64,000 bases of DNA from Streptomyces sp. FIT100 (GTDB taxonomy: Bacteria; Actinomycetota; Actinomycetes; Streptomycetales; Streptomycetaceae), in NCBI RefSeq assembly GCF_024584805.1, contig NZ_CP075715.1, forward strand, positions 806,001-870,000, read 5' to 3'. Of this stretch, positions 8,298 to 16,996 are shown one piece after another. How positions within the stretch are numbered: position 1 is the stretch's first letter; each line of letters begins with the position of its first letter. The notes below the pieces were generated by a model. The model did not search any database. It worked only from the letters and a program-made list of their open reading frames with translations, and was not told where the DNA came from. The position numbers and the translations under genes are program-made.

Positions 8298-8341
8298 ACG
8301 GCTCACGCTAACAGCCGCCGGCCGGGAGGTGATCGGGCGTC

Positions 8342-8914
8342 TCAGCGTGCGGGCGGGACGGCGACCGCCATGGTCATCTCGACCTTCTCGGCGCCGTCGT
8401 TCCGGTAGGTGTGCGGGACGTTGGCCTCGAAGGTGGCGGAGGTGCCGGCGGGCACGGCGTGCGACTCCCCCTCGATGACCAGCGTGAGGTCGCCCGCGCT
8501 GACGTGCAGCAGCTCGACGGTGCCGTCGGGGTGCGGGTCGGAGGCGCTCTCGTCACCGGGCATGAGGGTCCACGACCACAGTTCGACGGGGCCGCGGGCC
8601 TCGGTGCCCACCAGCAGGGTGGTGGAGCTGCCGGCGGGGGTCGACCACATGCGCACGGCCTGCTCCCGGGGGACGAGCTGGACCTGCGGGCCGCGCTCGT
8701 AGTCGAGGAGCGTGGTGATGCTGACGCCGAGTGCGTCGGCGAGCTTCACCGTCGTGCCCACGCTCGGGTTGGTACGGGCCTGCTCGATCTGGATGATCAT
8801 GCCGCGGCTGACCCCGGAGCGGGCCGCGAGGGCGTCGAGCGTGAAGCCCCGTTCACCGCGCCAGCGCTTGACGTTGCGGGCGAGCGACTGCGTGAGCTGA
8901 TCCAGGTCCGACAC
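8342..8914 (-). CDS. XRE-family regulator with C-terminal cupin
   Basis: 190-residue transcription factor with an N-terminal helix-turn-helix (about residues 10-65: LDALAARSGVSRGMIIQIEQ) and a C-terminal cupin_2 ligand domain (about 110-188, ending in PHTYRNDG). This architecture usually senses a small molecule and represses a nearby transporter or enzyme. The GTG at 8914 has GGACGG upstream; an ATG at 8947 in frame would put the AT-rich operator region into the protein. It is divergent from the EamA transporter, its probable target. Confidence 0.85.
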   Translation of the reverse strand: MSDLDQLTQSLARNVKRWRGERGFTLDALAARSGVSRGMIIQIEQARTNPSVGTTVKLADALGVSITTLLDYERGPQVQLVPREQAVRMWSTPAGSSTTLLVGTEARGPVELWSWTLMPGDESASDPHPDGTVELLHVSAGDLTLVIEGESHAVPAGTSATFEANVPHTYRNDGAEKVEMTMAVAVPPAR

Positions 8915-9006
8915 ATTCCGTCCAATATTCTTGATGACATAGTTCAACAGAGTGCACTACGGTGGGATGCACCCCATCGTTCACCAAACTGTACTGCGAG
9001 GCCCTC
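8915..9006. promoter_or_regulatory. Divergent promoter and candidate operator, XRE-cupin / EamA
   Basis: The 92 bases between the two starts are A/T-richer than average and contain an imperfect dyad at 8961-8978 (GGTGGGATGCACCCCATC, 7 of 9 positions paired). That position suits a repressor site controlling both genes. Assignment to the XRE protein is inference from location. Confidence 0.4.
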
Positions 9007-9879
9007 ATGACTGCGCTGTTCGCCCTGGCCACCAGCCTCCTGTGGGGGCTGGCCGACTTCGGCGGCGGCCTGCTCACCCGGCGCACGCCCGCGCTGACCG
9101 TGGTCGTGGTCTCGCAGTCGATCGCCGTGGTCGTGCTGGGCGCGATCGTGGTCGCCACCGGCGGGTTCGCCGAGGCCGGCCCCCGGCTCTGGTACGCGGT
9201 GGCGGCCGGTGTCGTCGGCCCGGTCGCCATGCTGAGCTTCTACAAGGCCCTGGCGCTCGGCCCGATGGGCGTGGTGTCGCCGCTCGGCTCGCTGGGCGTG
9301 GTCGTACCGGTCTCGGTGGGCCTGCTGCTCGGGGACCGGCCGGGGCTGCTGCAGTTCGCGGGCATCGGTGTGGCCGTGGCCGGTGTGCTCCTGGCGGGCG
9401 GGCCCGAGTTGCGCGGGGCGCCCGTGCAGCGCCGGGCGATCCTGCTGACGCTGATCGCCGCCTTCGGTTTCGGATCCGTGATGGCGCTGATCGCCGAGGC
9501 GTCGACGAACCTGACCGGGCTCTTCCTGGCGCTGTTCGTGCAGCGGGTCACCAACGTCGCGGTGGGCGGCGGCGCGCTGTACGTGTCGGTGCGGCGCGGC
9601 GGCCGGGCGCTGCCGGCGGCCGAGGACGGCGGGGCGCGACTCGTGCTGCGGTCGCTGCCCGCGCTCGGCTTCGTCGGACTCGCCGATGTCGCGGCGAACG
9701 GCACGTACGCGATCGCCGCGCAGCACGGCCCGGTGACCGTGGCGGCGGTGCTCGCCTCGCTCTATCCGGTGGTGACGGCGCTGGCGGCGCGGGGCGTGCT
9801 CAAGGAGCGGCTGCGGGCGGTGCAGTCGGCCGGCGCCGGCCTGGCCCTGATCGGCACCGTCCTGCTCGCGAGCGGCTGA
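9007..9879 (+). CDS. EamA/DMT-family transporter
   Basis: 290-residue membrane protein with two EamA repeats of five hydrophobic helices each (first repeat about 1-135, second about 145-290). It carries the typical LLWGLADFGGG start and a KERLRAVQSAGAGLALIG end. The family exports amino acids, metabolites or drugs; the substrate is unknown. The ATG at 9007 has GCGAGG upstream and begins the first helix. The divergent cupin-type regulator suggests induction by a small ligand. Confidence 0.88.
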   Translation: MTALFALATSLLWGLADFGGGLLTRRTPALTVVVVSQSIAVVVLGAIVVATGGFAEAGPRLWYAVAAGVVGPVAMLSFYKALALGPMGVVSPLGSLGVVVPVSVGLLLGDRPGLLQFAGIGVAVAGVLLAGGPELRGAPVQRRAILLTLIAAFGFGSVMALIAEASTNLTGLFLALFVQRVTNVAVGGGALYVSVRRGGRALPAAEDGGARLVLRSLPALGFVGLADVAANGTYAIAAQHGPVTVAAVLASLYPVVTALAARGVLKERLRAVQSAGAGLALIGTVLLASG

Positions 9880-9902
9880 CCCGGTCCGGCCCCCGCGGGC
9901 CG

Positions 9903-10646
9903 TCAGCCCTCGTCCGGCTCCAGAGCGGCGAGGGCCCGGAGGGCTTCCGGGGTGATCCCGTCCGGGAGGGGCACCGGCGTGGGTGTGCGCAGCGGCGGCT
10001 GCCAGCCCTCCTGCGCGTCCCAGCGGCGTACGACCTTGGCGGGCGCCCCGGCCACCACCGCGCGGTCGGGCACCTCGCCCCGTACGACCGCGCCCGCGGC
10101 GACCACCGCGTTGCGGCCGATCCGGGCGCCGGGGAGGATCACCGCGCCCGTGCCGAGCCAGCAGCCGGGCCCGATCTCGACGGGTGCGGCCCGCGGCCAC
10201 TGCTTGCCGACGGGCGTGTGCGGGTCGTCGTAACTGTGGTTGGTCGAGGTGATGTAGACGTACGGGCCGCAGTACGTGTCCGAGCCGATGGTCACCGTCG
10301 TGTCGGCGATGACATGACTCCCACGCCCGAGGACGACGCCGTCGCCGAGGGTCAGGATCGGGTCGGGCCCCAGGTCGAGATCGGGCATCATGCCCGCGGT
10401 CAGCGTGACCTGTTCGCCGATGATGCAGTGGTCGCCGAGCTCGATCCACGGCTCGCCGAACACCGTGCCCTGCGGGAACGCGAGCCGGGTGCCGGTGCCG
10501 ATCCTGCGGAAGCGCAGCGGCCCCGGCGTCTGTGCCGTGACGGCGCCCCGCTCCTGGACCCAGCGCCAACCGCGGTGGACGGCACGGGAGAGGAGGCGGC
10601 GCCGCCAGACGGTCAGCGATGAGAACGTGTTGCTGTTTTCCGGCAC
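9903..10646 (-). CDS. Left-handed beta-helix acyltransferase
   Basis: 247-residue acyltransferase of the hexapeptide-repeat (maltose O-acetyltransferase-like) group. Hexapeptide turns start near residue 65 and recur through GDHCIIGEQVTL, LGDGVVLGRGSHV and VEIGPGCWLGTGAVILPGARIG. The catalytic-type histidine is in TSTNHSYDDP, and VVAGAPAKVVRRW closes the helix. The acceptor sugar is not known. The GTG at 10646 is preceded by TAGCGT about 7 bases upstream, suggesting a leaderless transcript. It is divergent from the FUSC protein. Confidence 0.85.
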   Translation of the reverse strand: MPENSNTFSSLTVWRRRLLSRAVHRGWRWVQERGAVTAQTPGPLRFRRIGTGTRLAFPQGTVFGEPWIELGDHCIIGEQVTLTAGMMPDLDLGPDPILTLGDGVVLGRGSHVIADTTVTIGSDTYCGPYVYITSTNHSYDDPHTPVGKQWPRAAPVEIGPGCWLGTGAVILPGARIGRNAVVAAGAVVRGEVPDRAVVAGAPAKVVRRWDAQEGWQPPLRTPTPVPLPDGITPEALRALAALEPDEG

Positions 10647-10762
10647 CCGGACACGCTAGTCCGCGCACACATGGCCGATGAGAGCGGTGCGCTGTGATGT
10701 TCGCCCCACACCGGGCAGTCTGGGTGGAGGACCTCGTACGTACCGACAGAAAAAGGACGAGG

Positions 10763-11986
10763 GTGAGCGCAGCCACCGAACCACTCCGCGAACTCGTACG
10801 GCGCCACCGCGAACCGGCCGTCGTCCAGACGGTGCGATCCACGGCGGCCGCCGTCATCGCCTACGTCGTCGCCCTCCAGCTCAGCAGCGAGCAGCTGCCG
10901 CTGACCGCGCCGCTCACCGCCCTGCTGGTCGTGCAGGTGACGCTCTACTCGACGCTCACCAACTCCATCCGCCGGGTGAACGCGGTCGTGGCGGGCGTCC
11001 TCATCGCCGTCGCCTTCAGCGTGTGGGTCGGCCTGAGCTGGTGGAGCCTCGGGCTGATCATCCTGGCGTCCCTGGTGATCGGCCGGTTCGTCAAGGTCGG
11101 CGAGTACGTGCCCGAGGTGGCGATCAGCGCGATGCTCGTGCTGGGCGTGACACAAGTGGGCTCGACGGCGTGGGACCGGGTGCTGGAGACGTTGATCGGC
11201 GCCGTGGTGGGCCTGATGTTCCATTTCCTGTTCGTGCCGCCCGTCTGGGTGAACGACGCGAGCGAGGCGATCACCGACCTCGCGACGAGGATGCGGACGC
11301 TGCTCGCGCACATCTCCGGTCAGCTCGGCGAGCACACCCCCGTGGCGCTCGCGGCGGCCCGGCTCCACGAGGCCCGCCGTCTCGACCACGACATCGTGCA
11401 GGTCGACGCGGCCCTGCGGCAGGCCGAGGACAGTCTGCGGCTCAACCCCCGGGTCAAGGAGCCGGTGCTCTCGCGCCTGGTGCTGCGCACGGGTCTCGAC
11501 GCGCTGGAGATCTGCGCGGTGATCCTCCGGGTGTCCTGCCGCACGCTCACCGACCTGGCGAAGACCCGCAGCTCGGGAACGCTCTTCCCGCCCCACGTCA
11601 CCGCGGCGATGCAGGAGCTCTTCGGCCACCTCTCCGCCGCCATCGGCAGCTTCGCCGAGCTCATCACCAGCCAGGTGTCGGCGAACGCCGAGGAGGCCGA
11701 GGCGCGCCTGGCCGAGGAGCTCGCCGCGGGGCGCGCCTGCCGGGACCGGGTCGAGAAGCTGCTGCTGGACGGTCTCCGTGCGGACAAGGAGCACTGGCAG
11801 CTCCACGGGGCGCTGCTCGCGGAGGCGGACAGGATCCTGGACGAGCTCGACATCGAGAAGCGCTCCGAGCGACTGATCGAGGAGCTCGACCGGCACTCCA
11901 GCGCGCCGCCGCCCGCCCGCCGCTGGCTCGACGACGTGAGGACCAGGGTGCGCGGGAGCTTCCGGCGCGGCGGCGAGCACCGCTGA
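10763..11986 (+). CDS. FUSC/aromatic acid exporter family membrane protein
   Basis: 407 residues: an N-terminal membrane half of about five to six helices (about 25-155) followed by a long helical cytosolic half (about 160-400) rich in E, R and A. This layout is seen in FUSC/ArAE-type putative effluxers. The substrate is unknown. The start is GTG 10763 with AGGACGAGG immediately upstream; the in-frame ATG at 10694 would add a poorly conserved tail. A large terminator lies downstream. Confidence 0.82.
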   Translation: MSAATEPLRELVRRHREPAVVQTVRSTAAAVIAYVVALQLSSEQLPLTAPLTALLVVQVTLYSTLTNSIRRVNAVVAGVLIAVAFSVWVGLSWWSLGLIILASLVIGRFVKVGEYVPEVAISAMLVLGVTQVGSTAWDRVLETLIGAVVGLMFHFLFVPPVWVNDASEAITDLATRMRTLLAHISGQLGEHTPVALAAARLHEARRLDHDIVQVDAALRQAEDSLRLNPRVKEPVLSRLVLRTGLDALEICAVILRVSCRTLTDLAKTRSSGTLFPPHVTAAMQELFGHLSAAIGSFAELITSQVSANAEEAEARLAEELAAGRACRDRVEKLLLDGLRADKEHWQLHGALLAEADRILDELDIEKRSERLIEELDRHSSAPPPARRWLDDVRTRVRGSFRRGGEHR

Positions 11987-12058
11987 CGGGTCCCTAGCCG
12001 CTGACGGGCCCTCGTCTGCCGCTGCCGCTGCCGCAGTGGACTGCGGGAGCGGTACGCA

Positions 12059-12103
12059 CCGAGGCGGCCGTACCCGCCTCGCACGCGGGTACGACCGCCT
12101 CGG
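12059..12103. terminator. Bidirectional hairpin terminator
   Basis: Two 19-base arms (12059-12077 and 12085-12103) pair at 18 of 19 positions around a 7-base loop, between the convergent FUSC gene and the CsbD gene. Confidence 0.75.
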
Positions 12104-12126
12104 CCGTACGGGTGAGGACCGGGTGG

Positions 12127-12300
12127 TTACCGGCCCTGCCGCTTCGTCCGCTCGGCGGCGTTCTCCATGGCCTCCTGGGCCTTGCCCGTCATCTGCTCGC
12201 CGCGGCCCTCGGCCTGCATGCGCTTGTCGCCCGTCGCCTTGCCGGCGGTTTCCTTCATCTGACCCTTGGCCTGCTTCGCCTTGGCCTTTGCCTTCGCCAT
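12127..12300 (-). CDS. CsbD-family stress protein
   Basis: 57-residue hydrophilic, lysine/alanine/glutamate-rich protein of the CsbD family (general-stress proteins of unknown mechanism). The family signature KGQMKETAGKATGDKRMQAEG is complete. The ATG at 12300 begins the lysine-rich stretch and has AAGGGA about 10 bases upstream; the upstream in-frame ATG is not family-like. It is likely cytosolic and mostly helical or disordered. Confidence 0.85.
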   Translation of the reverse strand: MAKAKAKAKQAKGQMKETAGKATGDKRMQAEGRGEQMTGKAQEAMENAAERTKRQGR

Positions 12301-12406
12301 GAGGGTGGTCCCTTCACTGTGGGGGGTGGACTGGCGTATCCACCTTGCGCACATCACCCAGCGTCCGCAATCGGTGACGGTGGGCGCACACCCGGGTGGG
12401 CTCCGG

Positions 12407-12943
12407 TCAGCCGCCGTGCGCCGCCCGGTGCTCCTTCGCCAGCTCCAGGTACATGGCGGCGTTGAGCTTGATGCCCTCGCGCTCCTCGTCGGTCAGCTCG
12501 CGCTTGACCTTGGCGGGTACGCCCGCGACCAGCGAGCCGGGCGGCACCCGCATCCCCTGCGGGACGAGCGCCTGCGCCGCGATCAGCGAGCCCGCGCCGA
12601 TGTGGGCGCCGTTCAGGACGGTGGCGCCCATGCCGACCAGGACGTCGTCCTCGACCGTGCAGCCGTGCAGCACGGCGTTGTGGCCGACCGAGACCCGGGC
12701 ACCGACGGTCACCGGGAAGCCGGGGTCGACGTGCACGGTGCAGTTGTCCTGGATGTTGCTGTCGGCGCCGAGGACGATCGGGCCGAAGTCGGCGCGCAGC
12801 ACCGCGTGGTACCAGACACTCGCGCCCGGGCCGATCGTGACGTCGCCGACCACGACGGAGGTGGGTGCGGTGAACGCCTCGGGAGCGATCTGCGGCTCCT
12901 TCCCGCCGATCCCCGAGACCAGTGCCCGCTCGCCCTCTGCCAT
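12407..12943 (-). CDS. Gamma-carbonic-anhydrase family protein
   Basis: 178-residue trimer-forming left-handed beta-helix. The three zinc-ligand histidines of the gamma-class are present at H71 (CTVHVD), H88 and H93 (VGHNAVLHGC), so catalysis of CO2 hydration is possible, though many homologues are inactive or have other roles. LVAGVPAKVKREL marks the end of the helix. The ATG at 12943 has GAGGAG upstream. It lies downstream of the DedA gene on the same strand, separated by a tandem repeat. Confidence 0.9.
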   Translation of the reverse strand: MAEGERALVSGIGGKEPQIAPEAFTAPTSVVVGDVTIGPGASVWYHAVLRADFGPIVLGADSNIQDNCTVHVDPGFPVTVGARVSVGHNAVLHGCTVEDDVLVGMGATVLNGAHIGAGSLIAAQALVPQGMRVPPGSLVAGVPAKVKRELTDEEREGIKLNAAMYLELAKEHRAAHGG

Positions 12944-12967
12944 CGCCGACTCCTCGTCACATCGCCA

Positions 12968-13031
12968 CGTCTTCAGGCCGTCACGTATTCAGGCCGCCAG
13001 GTCTTCAGGCCGCCAGGTCTTCAGGCCGCCA
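12968..13031. repeat. Four 16-bp tandem repeats
   Basis: Units begin at 12968, 12984, 13000 and 13016; the last two are identical (GGTCTTCAGGCCGCCA) and the others differ at one to three positions. The array fills most of the gap between the dedA stop (13037) and the carbonic anhydrase start (12943). Confidence 0.9.
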
Positions 13032-13036
13032 CGGCG

Positions 13037-13729
13037 TCAATTCCGCGCCGCGCCCGCGTGCACCGTAGGCGATGCTTCGTCGGCGGTTGCGACGGGGGCG
13101 CCGTCCGGCTCGCTCCCGGCGCGCGCCGCGGCCTTCTTGGCGCGGTTCTTGATGACGAGCATCGACGTGATCCCGATCAGCACGGCGATGACCAGACCGA
13201 GCCAGGAGAAGCGCTTGAGCCATGCCTCGGCGACGACGCCGAGCGAGTAGACGACGGCGGTCGTGCCGCCCGCCCAGAGGATGCCGCCGAAGACGTTGGC
13301 GATGAGGAACTTCCAGTACGGCATGCGCAGGACACCGGCGAGCGGCCCGGCGAAGATCCGCAGCAGGGCGACGAACCGGCCGAAGAAGACGGCCCACATG
13401 CCCCACTTCTCGAACGACCGCTCGGCCATCGCGATGTTGGCCTCGCTGAAGTGCTTGGGGAACTTCCCGCCGCACCAGGTGAGCAGCGGCCGTCCGCCCT
13501 TGCGTCCGATGGCGTAGCCGATCGAGTCGCCGATGATCGCGCCGGCGGTGGCGCAGATGCCCAGCACCCAGGGGTCGATGTCGCCGTGCTGGGAGGCGAG
13601 GAGCGCGGAACTGACGAGGACGATCTCGCCCGGCAGCGGGATGCCGAGGCTTTCGAGGCCGATGACCACCCCCACCAGGAGGTAGATGCTGACCGCGGGA
13701 ACGGTCTCGAGCCACTCCTGGACGTGCAA
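13037..13729 (-). CDS. DedA-family membrane protein
   Basis: 230-residue DedA/SNARE-associated membrane protein. The family functions in envelope lipid or undecaprenyl-phosphate handling. The signature is clear: LESLGIPLPGEIVL near residue 30, GDSIGYAIGRKGGR, and FFGRFVALLRIFAGPLAGVLRM in the second half, then two closing helices and a polar Ala-rich tail. The start is TTG 13729 because GGAGGAA lies 7 bases upstream and the first helix follows; the long upstream in-frame extension is Arg-rich and unlikely. Confidence 0.88.
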   Translation of the reverse strand: MHVQEWLETVPAVSIYLLVGVVIGLESLGIPLPGEIVLVSSALLASQHGDIDPWVLGICATAGAIIGDSIGYAIGRKGGRPLLTWCGGKFPKHFSEANIAMAERSFEKWGMWAVFFGRFVALLRIFAGPLAGVLRMPYWKFLIANVFGGILWAGGTTAVVYSLGVVAEAWLKRFSWLGLVIAVLIGITSMLVIKNRAKKAAARAGSEPDGAPVATADEASPTVHAGAARN

Positions 13730-13816
13730 CGCCGGTTCCTCCGTGGTCGTCGGCCGGGCCCCGGTCGCCGGGCCGGCCCTTCGTGCGGATCGCGCCGGCG
13801 TCCGCGTGCGCGCGAG

Positions 13817-13852
13817 CTGCCCGGCGTGCGCCCTGTGGCGCACGCCGGGCAG
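13817..13852 (-). terminator. Hairpin terminator after the thioesterase gene
   Basis: A perfect 16-bp stem (13817-13832 with 13837-13852) around the loop CTGT lies between the thioesterase stop (13951) and the dedA start. It is placed to end thioesterase transcription. Confidence 0.7.
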
Positions 13853-13950
13853 CCTACCTGGTCGCGCGAGCGGTCCCGCCCGGGCTCGCTCGCGCGGCCG
13901 GCCCCGCGACCCGGGCCCGGCGCGGCGCGGCGCCCGGAGGTCCCGTCCGC

Positions 13951-14403
13951 TCAGCCGTTGGGCCGCAGCGTCCAGACGATGCTCATCTCGCCGGTCACGG
14001 CGCCGTCCGCGCGGGTGATCGCGACGTTCACGGGGAACTCGGGGCGCTCGCCCGCGTCCAGCTCCGCGACGACGTCGGCGGCGGGGCGGCCGAGCGTGGC
14101 GGTGGCGGTGACCTCGCCCATCGCGAGCTTCCTGTAGCCGATCTCGGCCTTGACGGCGAGCGGCACGGCCCGGCCCAGCTGGTCGCCGAAGGCGGCGAGC
14201 ACGATCGCGCCGCTCGCGGACTCGGCGAGCGTGAACATCGCTCCGGCGTGCGGTCCGCCGACGTGGTTGTGGTAGTCGGCCTGGTCCGGGAGGCGGACCA
14301 CGGCACGCTCGGCGGTGGTCTCATCGAACGTGAGGTTGAGGGTCCTGGCCATGGGGACCGTGGCGGCGAGCAGCTCGCCGACGGACTTCTGATCTGCGGT
14401 CAT
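13951..14403 (-). CDS. Hotdog-fold thioesterase (DUF4442/PaaI-like)
   Basis: 150-residue single hotdog domain. The HNHVGGPHAGAMFTLAES segment (about residues 52-70) is the family helix-and-loop around the active site; EIGYRKLAMGEV and FPVNVAITRADG follow. Homologues hydrolyse acyl-CoA or have unknown substrates. The ATG at 14403 is preceded by TAACAT 8 bases upstream, so a leaderless message is possible. Confidence 0.82.
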   Translation of the reverse strand: MTADQKSVGELLAATVPMARTLNLTFDETTAERAVVRLPDQADYHNHVGGPHAGAMFTLAESASGAIVLAAFGDQLGRAVPLAVKAEIGYRKLAMGEVTATATLGRPAADVVAELDAGERPEFPVNVAITRADGAVTGEMSIVWTLRPNG

Positions 14404-14494
14404 GCGCCCGGATGTTACCCGTCGGTAATGACTTTGGCCATCCCTTGGGGGTGGACATGGCAACCGGGGCCGGGCACCTCTATGGTTACTGGCC

Positions 14495-15592
14495 ATGTGG
14501 CCAGGACAGCAGCCGCCCGGGGGCGAGCAGAACCCGCAGGACCAGAACCAGAACCCGTACACGCAGCCGGGGTACCAGCAGCCGAATCCGTACGCGCAGC
14601 CGGGATACCAGCAGCAGCCCGGGTATCAGCAGCCGCAGCCGGGATACCAGCAGCAGCCCGGATACCCGCAGGCGCAGCCGGGTTACCCGCAGCCGGACCA
14701 GAACCCGAACGTGAACCCGTACCAGCAGACCGCGCCGCAGTACTCGGTGCCGGGACCGCCGCAGCCGGGTGGCCCCGGCCCGTCGTCGGACCGGAAGAAG
14801 ACCGCCGTCGTCGCGGTCGTCGCGGCCCTGGCCGTCGCCGCCGCCGCCGTCATCACCGGCGTCGTGGTGCTGAAGGACGACGACAGGAAGTCGCCCCAGG
14901 CGGACGACAAGAACCCCGCCCCGACCGGGAGTTCGTCCGGGACCGCCCCGTCGCCGACCGACAATCCGCGCGACGGTTCGGGGTCGGCGCAGGCGACCAT
15001 CCCCGGCTGGAAGGTCGTCACCAACCCCAAGCACGGCACGCAGTTCGAGGTGCCGCCGGAGTGGGAGCTGAGCTCGACCGACACGGCCGCCGGGTTCGAG
15101 GACGACAAGAAGGGCGACGGCTCGCCGGTGGTGATGTTCACCGCGCCCGCCTTCCTGAAGTCCAAGTGGTGCCTGGACGACACGGACAAGGACGGCCGGC
15201 AGGACGAGCACTCGCTCGGCGGCACCGGCACCAAGGGCGGCCAGGGCGCGAAGGACACGGCCTCCACCGCCCGCAGCGAGGCCGCCACCTGGGTCTGGGC
15301 CGCGTACGCCCAGAACGACGACAAGAAGAAGATCACCTACCCGCCGGCCAAGCCGTACACCACCAAGTCCGGCTTGTCGGGCCATGTCGCCGTGGCGACC
15401 GCGACCAACATCAAGAAGCTCGGCAAGTGCGACACCGACGGCAAGTCGATCGCCTTCACGTTCAAGAACGCGAAGAACGACTTCGCCACCTGGGTGCTCT
15501 ACACCCGCAAGGGCGTGCCGGACGAGCTGCCGGACACGACCATCCAGCAGATCCTCAGCACGGTGCGGCTGGCGGAGATCCCAGAGAACTGA
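14495..15592 (+). CDS. Membrane-anchored protein with PGYQQ-repeat N-terminus
   Basis: 365 residues in three parts: a Q/P/G/Y-rich cytosolic repeat region (about 1-95, repeated PGYQQ/PGYPQ units), one membrane helix (about 103-125, VVAVVAALAVAAAAVITGVVVL) and an extracytoplasmic domain (about 155-365) with two cysteines. Such proteins are common in actinomycetes; the function is unknown. The ATG at 14495 has no strong ribosome site, but the frame has strong codon bias throughout. It is divergent from the thioesterase. Confidence 0.85.
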   Translation: MWPGQQPPGGEQNPQDQNQNPYTQPGYQQPNPYAQPGYQQQPGYQQPQPGYQQQPGYPQAQPGYPQPDQNPNVNPYQQTAPQYSVPGPPQPGGPGPSSDRKKTAVVAVVAALAVAAAAVITGVVVLKDDDRKSPQADDKNPAPTGSSSGTAPSPTDNPRDGSGSAQATIPGWKVVTNPKHGTQFEVPPEWELSSTDTAAGFEDDKKGDGSPVVMFTAPAFLKSKWCLDDTDKDGRQDEHSLGGTGTKGGQGAKDTASTARSEAATWVWAAYAQNDDKKKITYPPAKPYTTKSGLSGHVAVATATNIKKLGKCDTDGKSIAFTFKNAKNDFATWVLYTRKGVPDELPDTTIQQILSTVRLAEIPEN

Positions 15593-15604
15593 CGCGTATT
15601 CGGT

Positions 15605-15634
15605 TTGGCAGGAAGGGGTGGCGGCAGCGATAGT
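15605..15634 (+). promoter_or_regulatory. Promoter of the MFS gene, probably leaderless transcript
   Basis: TTGGCA (15605-15610), an 18-base spacer and GATAGT (15629-15634) lie so that transcription would begin at or next to the GTG at 15641. This supports that start, for which no ribosome site exists. Confidence 0.5.
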
Positions 15635-15640
15635 CCCCGG

Positions 15641-16996
15641 GTGAACAGTCCCGCCGCCTCCCCCGGACGCCGTACGAAGCACGGCTCGCTCCGCCCGCGC
15701 CGCCCGCACCGCCCCGAGTGGGCGGGGCGCAACTACACGCTGCTGACCGCCTCCGCGATCGTCACCAACCTGGGCACGCACGGTGCGCTGATCGCGGCGG
15801 CGTTCGCCGTGCTGGAGTCCGGCGGGGACGGTGGCGACGTGGGGCTCGTCGCGGCGGCGCGGACCCTTCCGCTCGTGCTGTTCCTGCTGATCGGCGGGGC
15901 GATCGCCGACCGGCTGCCGCGGCACCGGGTGATGGTCGCCGCCAACGCCCTCAACTGCGTCTCACAGGCCGCCTTCGCCGTACTGGTGCTCGCCGGGGAC
16001 CCGCAGCTGTGGCAGATGATGGTGCTCACCGCCCTCTGCGGCACCGGGCAGGCGTTCTTCAACCCGGCCGCCGAGGGCATGCTGATGTCCAGCGTCAGCG
16101 GCGAGCAGGTCAGCCGGGCCTTCGCGCTCTTCCGGATGGCGATGCACGGCGCCGGGATCGGGGGGGCCGCGCTCGGCGGCGCGATGATCGCCGCAATCGG
16201 GCCGGGCTGGGTGCTCGCGATCGACGCCGCCGCCTTCGCGGTCGCGGGTGCCCTGCGCGCCTTCCTCGACGTCGGCCACATCCCCGAGCGCGCCCCGGGC
16301 GGCGGCCTTCTCGCGGACCTGCGCGACGGCTGGCAGGAGGTCATCGGCCGGCCGTGGCTGTGGTCGATCGTCGCCCAGTTCTCGGTGGTGGTCGCCGTGG
16401 TCGGCGCGGCCGATTCCGTGTACGGACCGCTGGTCGCCGAGGAGTCGCTGGGCGGGGCGCGCCCATGGGGCCTGGCGCTCGCGGCGTTCGGCGCGGGCAC
16501 GCTCGGCGGGGCGCTGCTGATGATGCGCTGGAAGCCGCGGCGGATGCTGCTCGTCGGCACCTTGTGCGTGTTCCCGCTGGCGCTGCCGTCGGCGGCGCTC
16601 GCCGTACCGCTGTCCTTCGCTCCGCTGACCGTGATGATGTTCCTCAGCGGGGTCGCGATCGAGGTGTTCGGTGTCGCGTGGATGACCACGCTGCACCAGG
16701 AGATCCCGGAGGAGAAACTGTCCCGTGTCTCCGCGTACGACTGGTTCGGCTCCACGGCGATGCTGCCGCTCTCCACGGCGCTCGCCGGGCCTGCGGAGAG
16801 CCTGTTCGGCAGGGAGCAGGCGCTGTGGGGCTGCGCGGCGCTGATCGTCCTGGTGACGGCGCTGGTGCTGCTGGTGCCGGACGTACGGAATCTGACCAGG
16901 CGCACGGAGACGAAGCGCGTGACCGGGCACGAGGCCGCCGCGGCGCTGGCGGCCGGCTCAGCCGATACCGAAGGCGCCGTCGGGCGGCTCGGGTGA
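15641..16996 (+). CDS. MFS transporter
   Basis: 451-residue major facilitator with about 11-12 hydrophobic helices. LIGGAIADRLPRHRVM (about residues 86-101) is the loop 2-3 signature. The closest family pattern is the MFS_3 / enterobactin-exporter-like group; the substrate is unknown. The start is GTG 15641, supported by the promoter just upstream. Its 3' end overlaps the convergent spermidine-synthase-like gene by 39 bases. Confidence 0.88.
   Translation: MNSPAASPGRRTKHGSLRPRRPHRPEWAGRNYTLLTASAIVTNLGTHGALIAAAFAVLESGGDGGDVGLVAAARTLPLVLFLLIGGAIADRLPRHRVMVAANALNCVSQAAFAVLVLAGDPQLWQMMVLTALCGTGQAFFNPAAEGMLMSSVSGEQVSRAFALFRMAMHGAGIGGAALGGAMIAAIGPGWVLAIDAAAFAVAGALRAFLDVGHIPERAPGGGLLADLRDGWQEVIGRPWLWSIVAQFSVVVAVVGAADSVYGPLVAEESLGGARPWGLALAAFGAGTLGGALLMMRWKPRRMLLVGTLCVFPLALPSAALAVPLSFAPLTVMMFLSGVAIEVFGVAWMTTLHQEIPEEKLSRVSAYDWFGSTAMLPLSTALAGPAESLFGREQALWGCAALIVLVTALVLLVPDVRNLTRRTETKRVTGHEAAAALAAGSADTEGAVGRLG

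Noticed and set aside
8944..10857. 637-codon minus-strand frame opposite EamA and overlapping the acetyltransferase
   Set aside because: The translation is low-complexity R/H/G/P sequence and conflicts with two genes that have clear family motifs.
12266..14137. 623-codon plus-strand frame across carbonic anhydrase, DedA and thioesterase
   Set aside because: Antisense to three well-supported genes; composition is Asp/Arg/Gly-rich with no recognisable domain.
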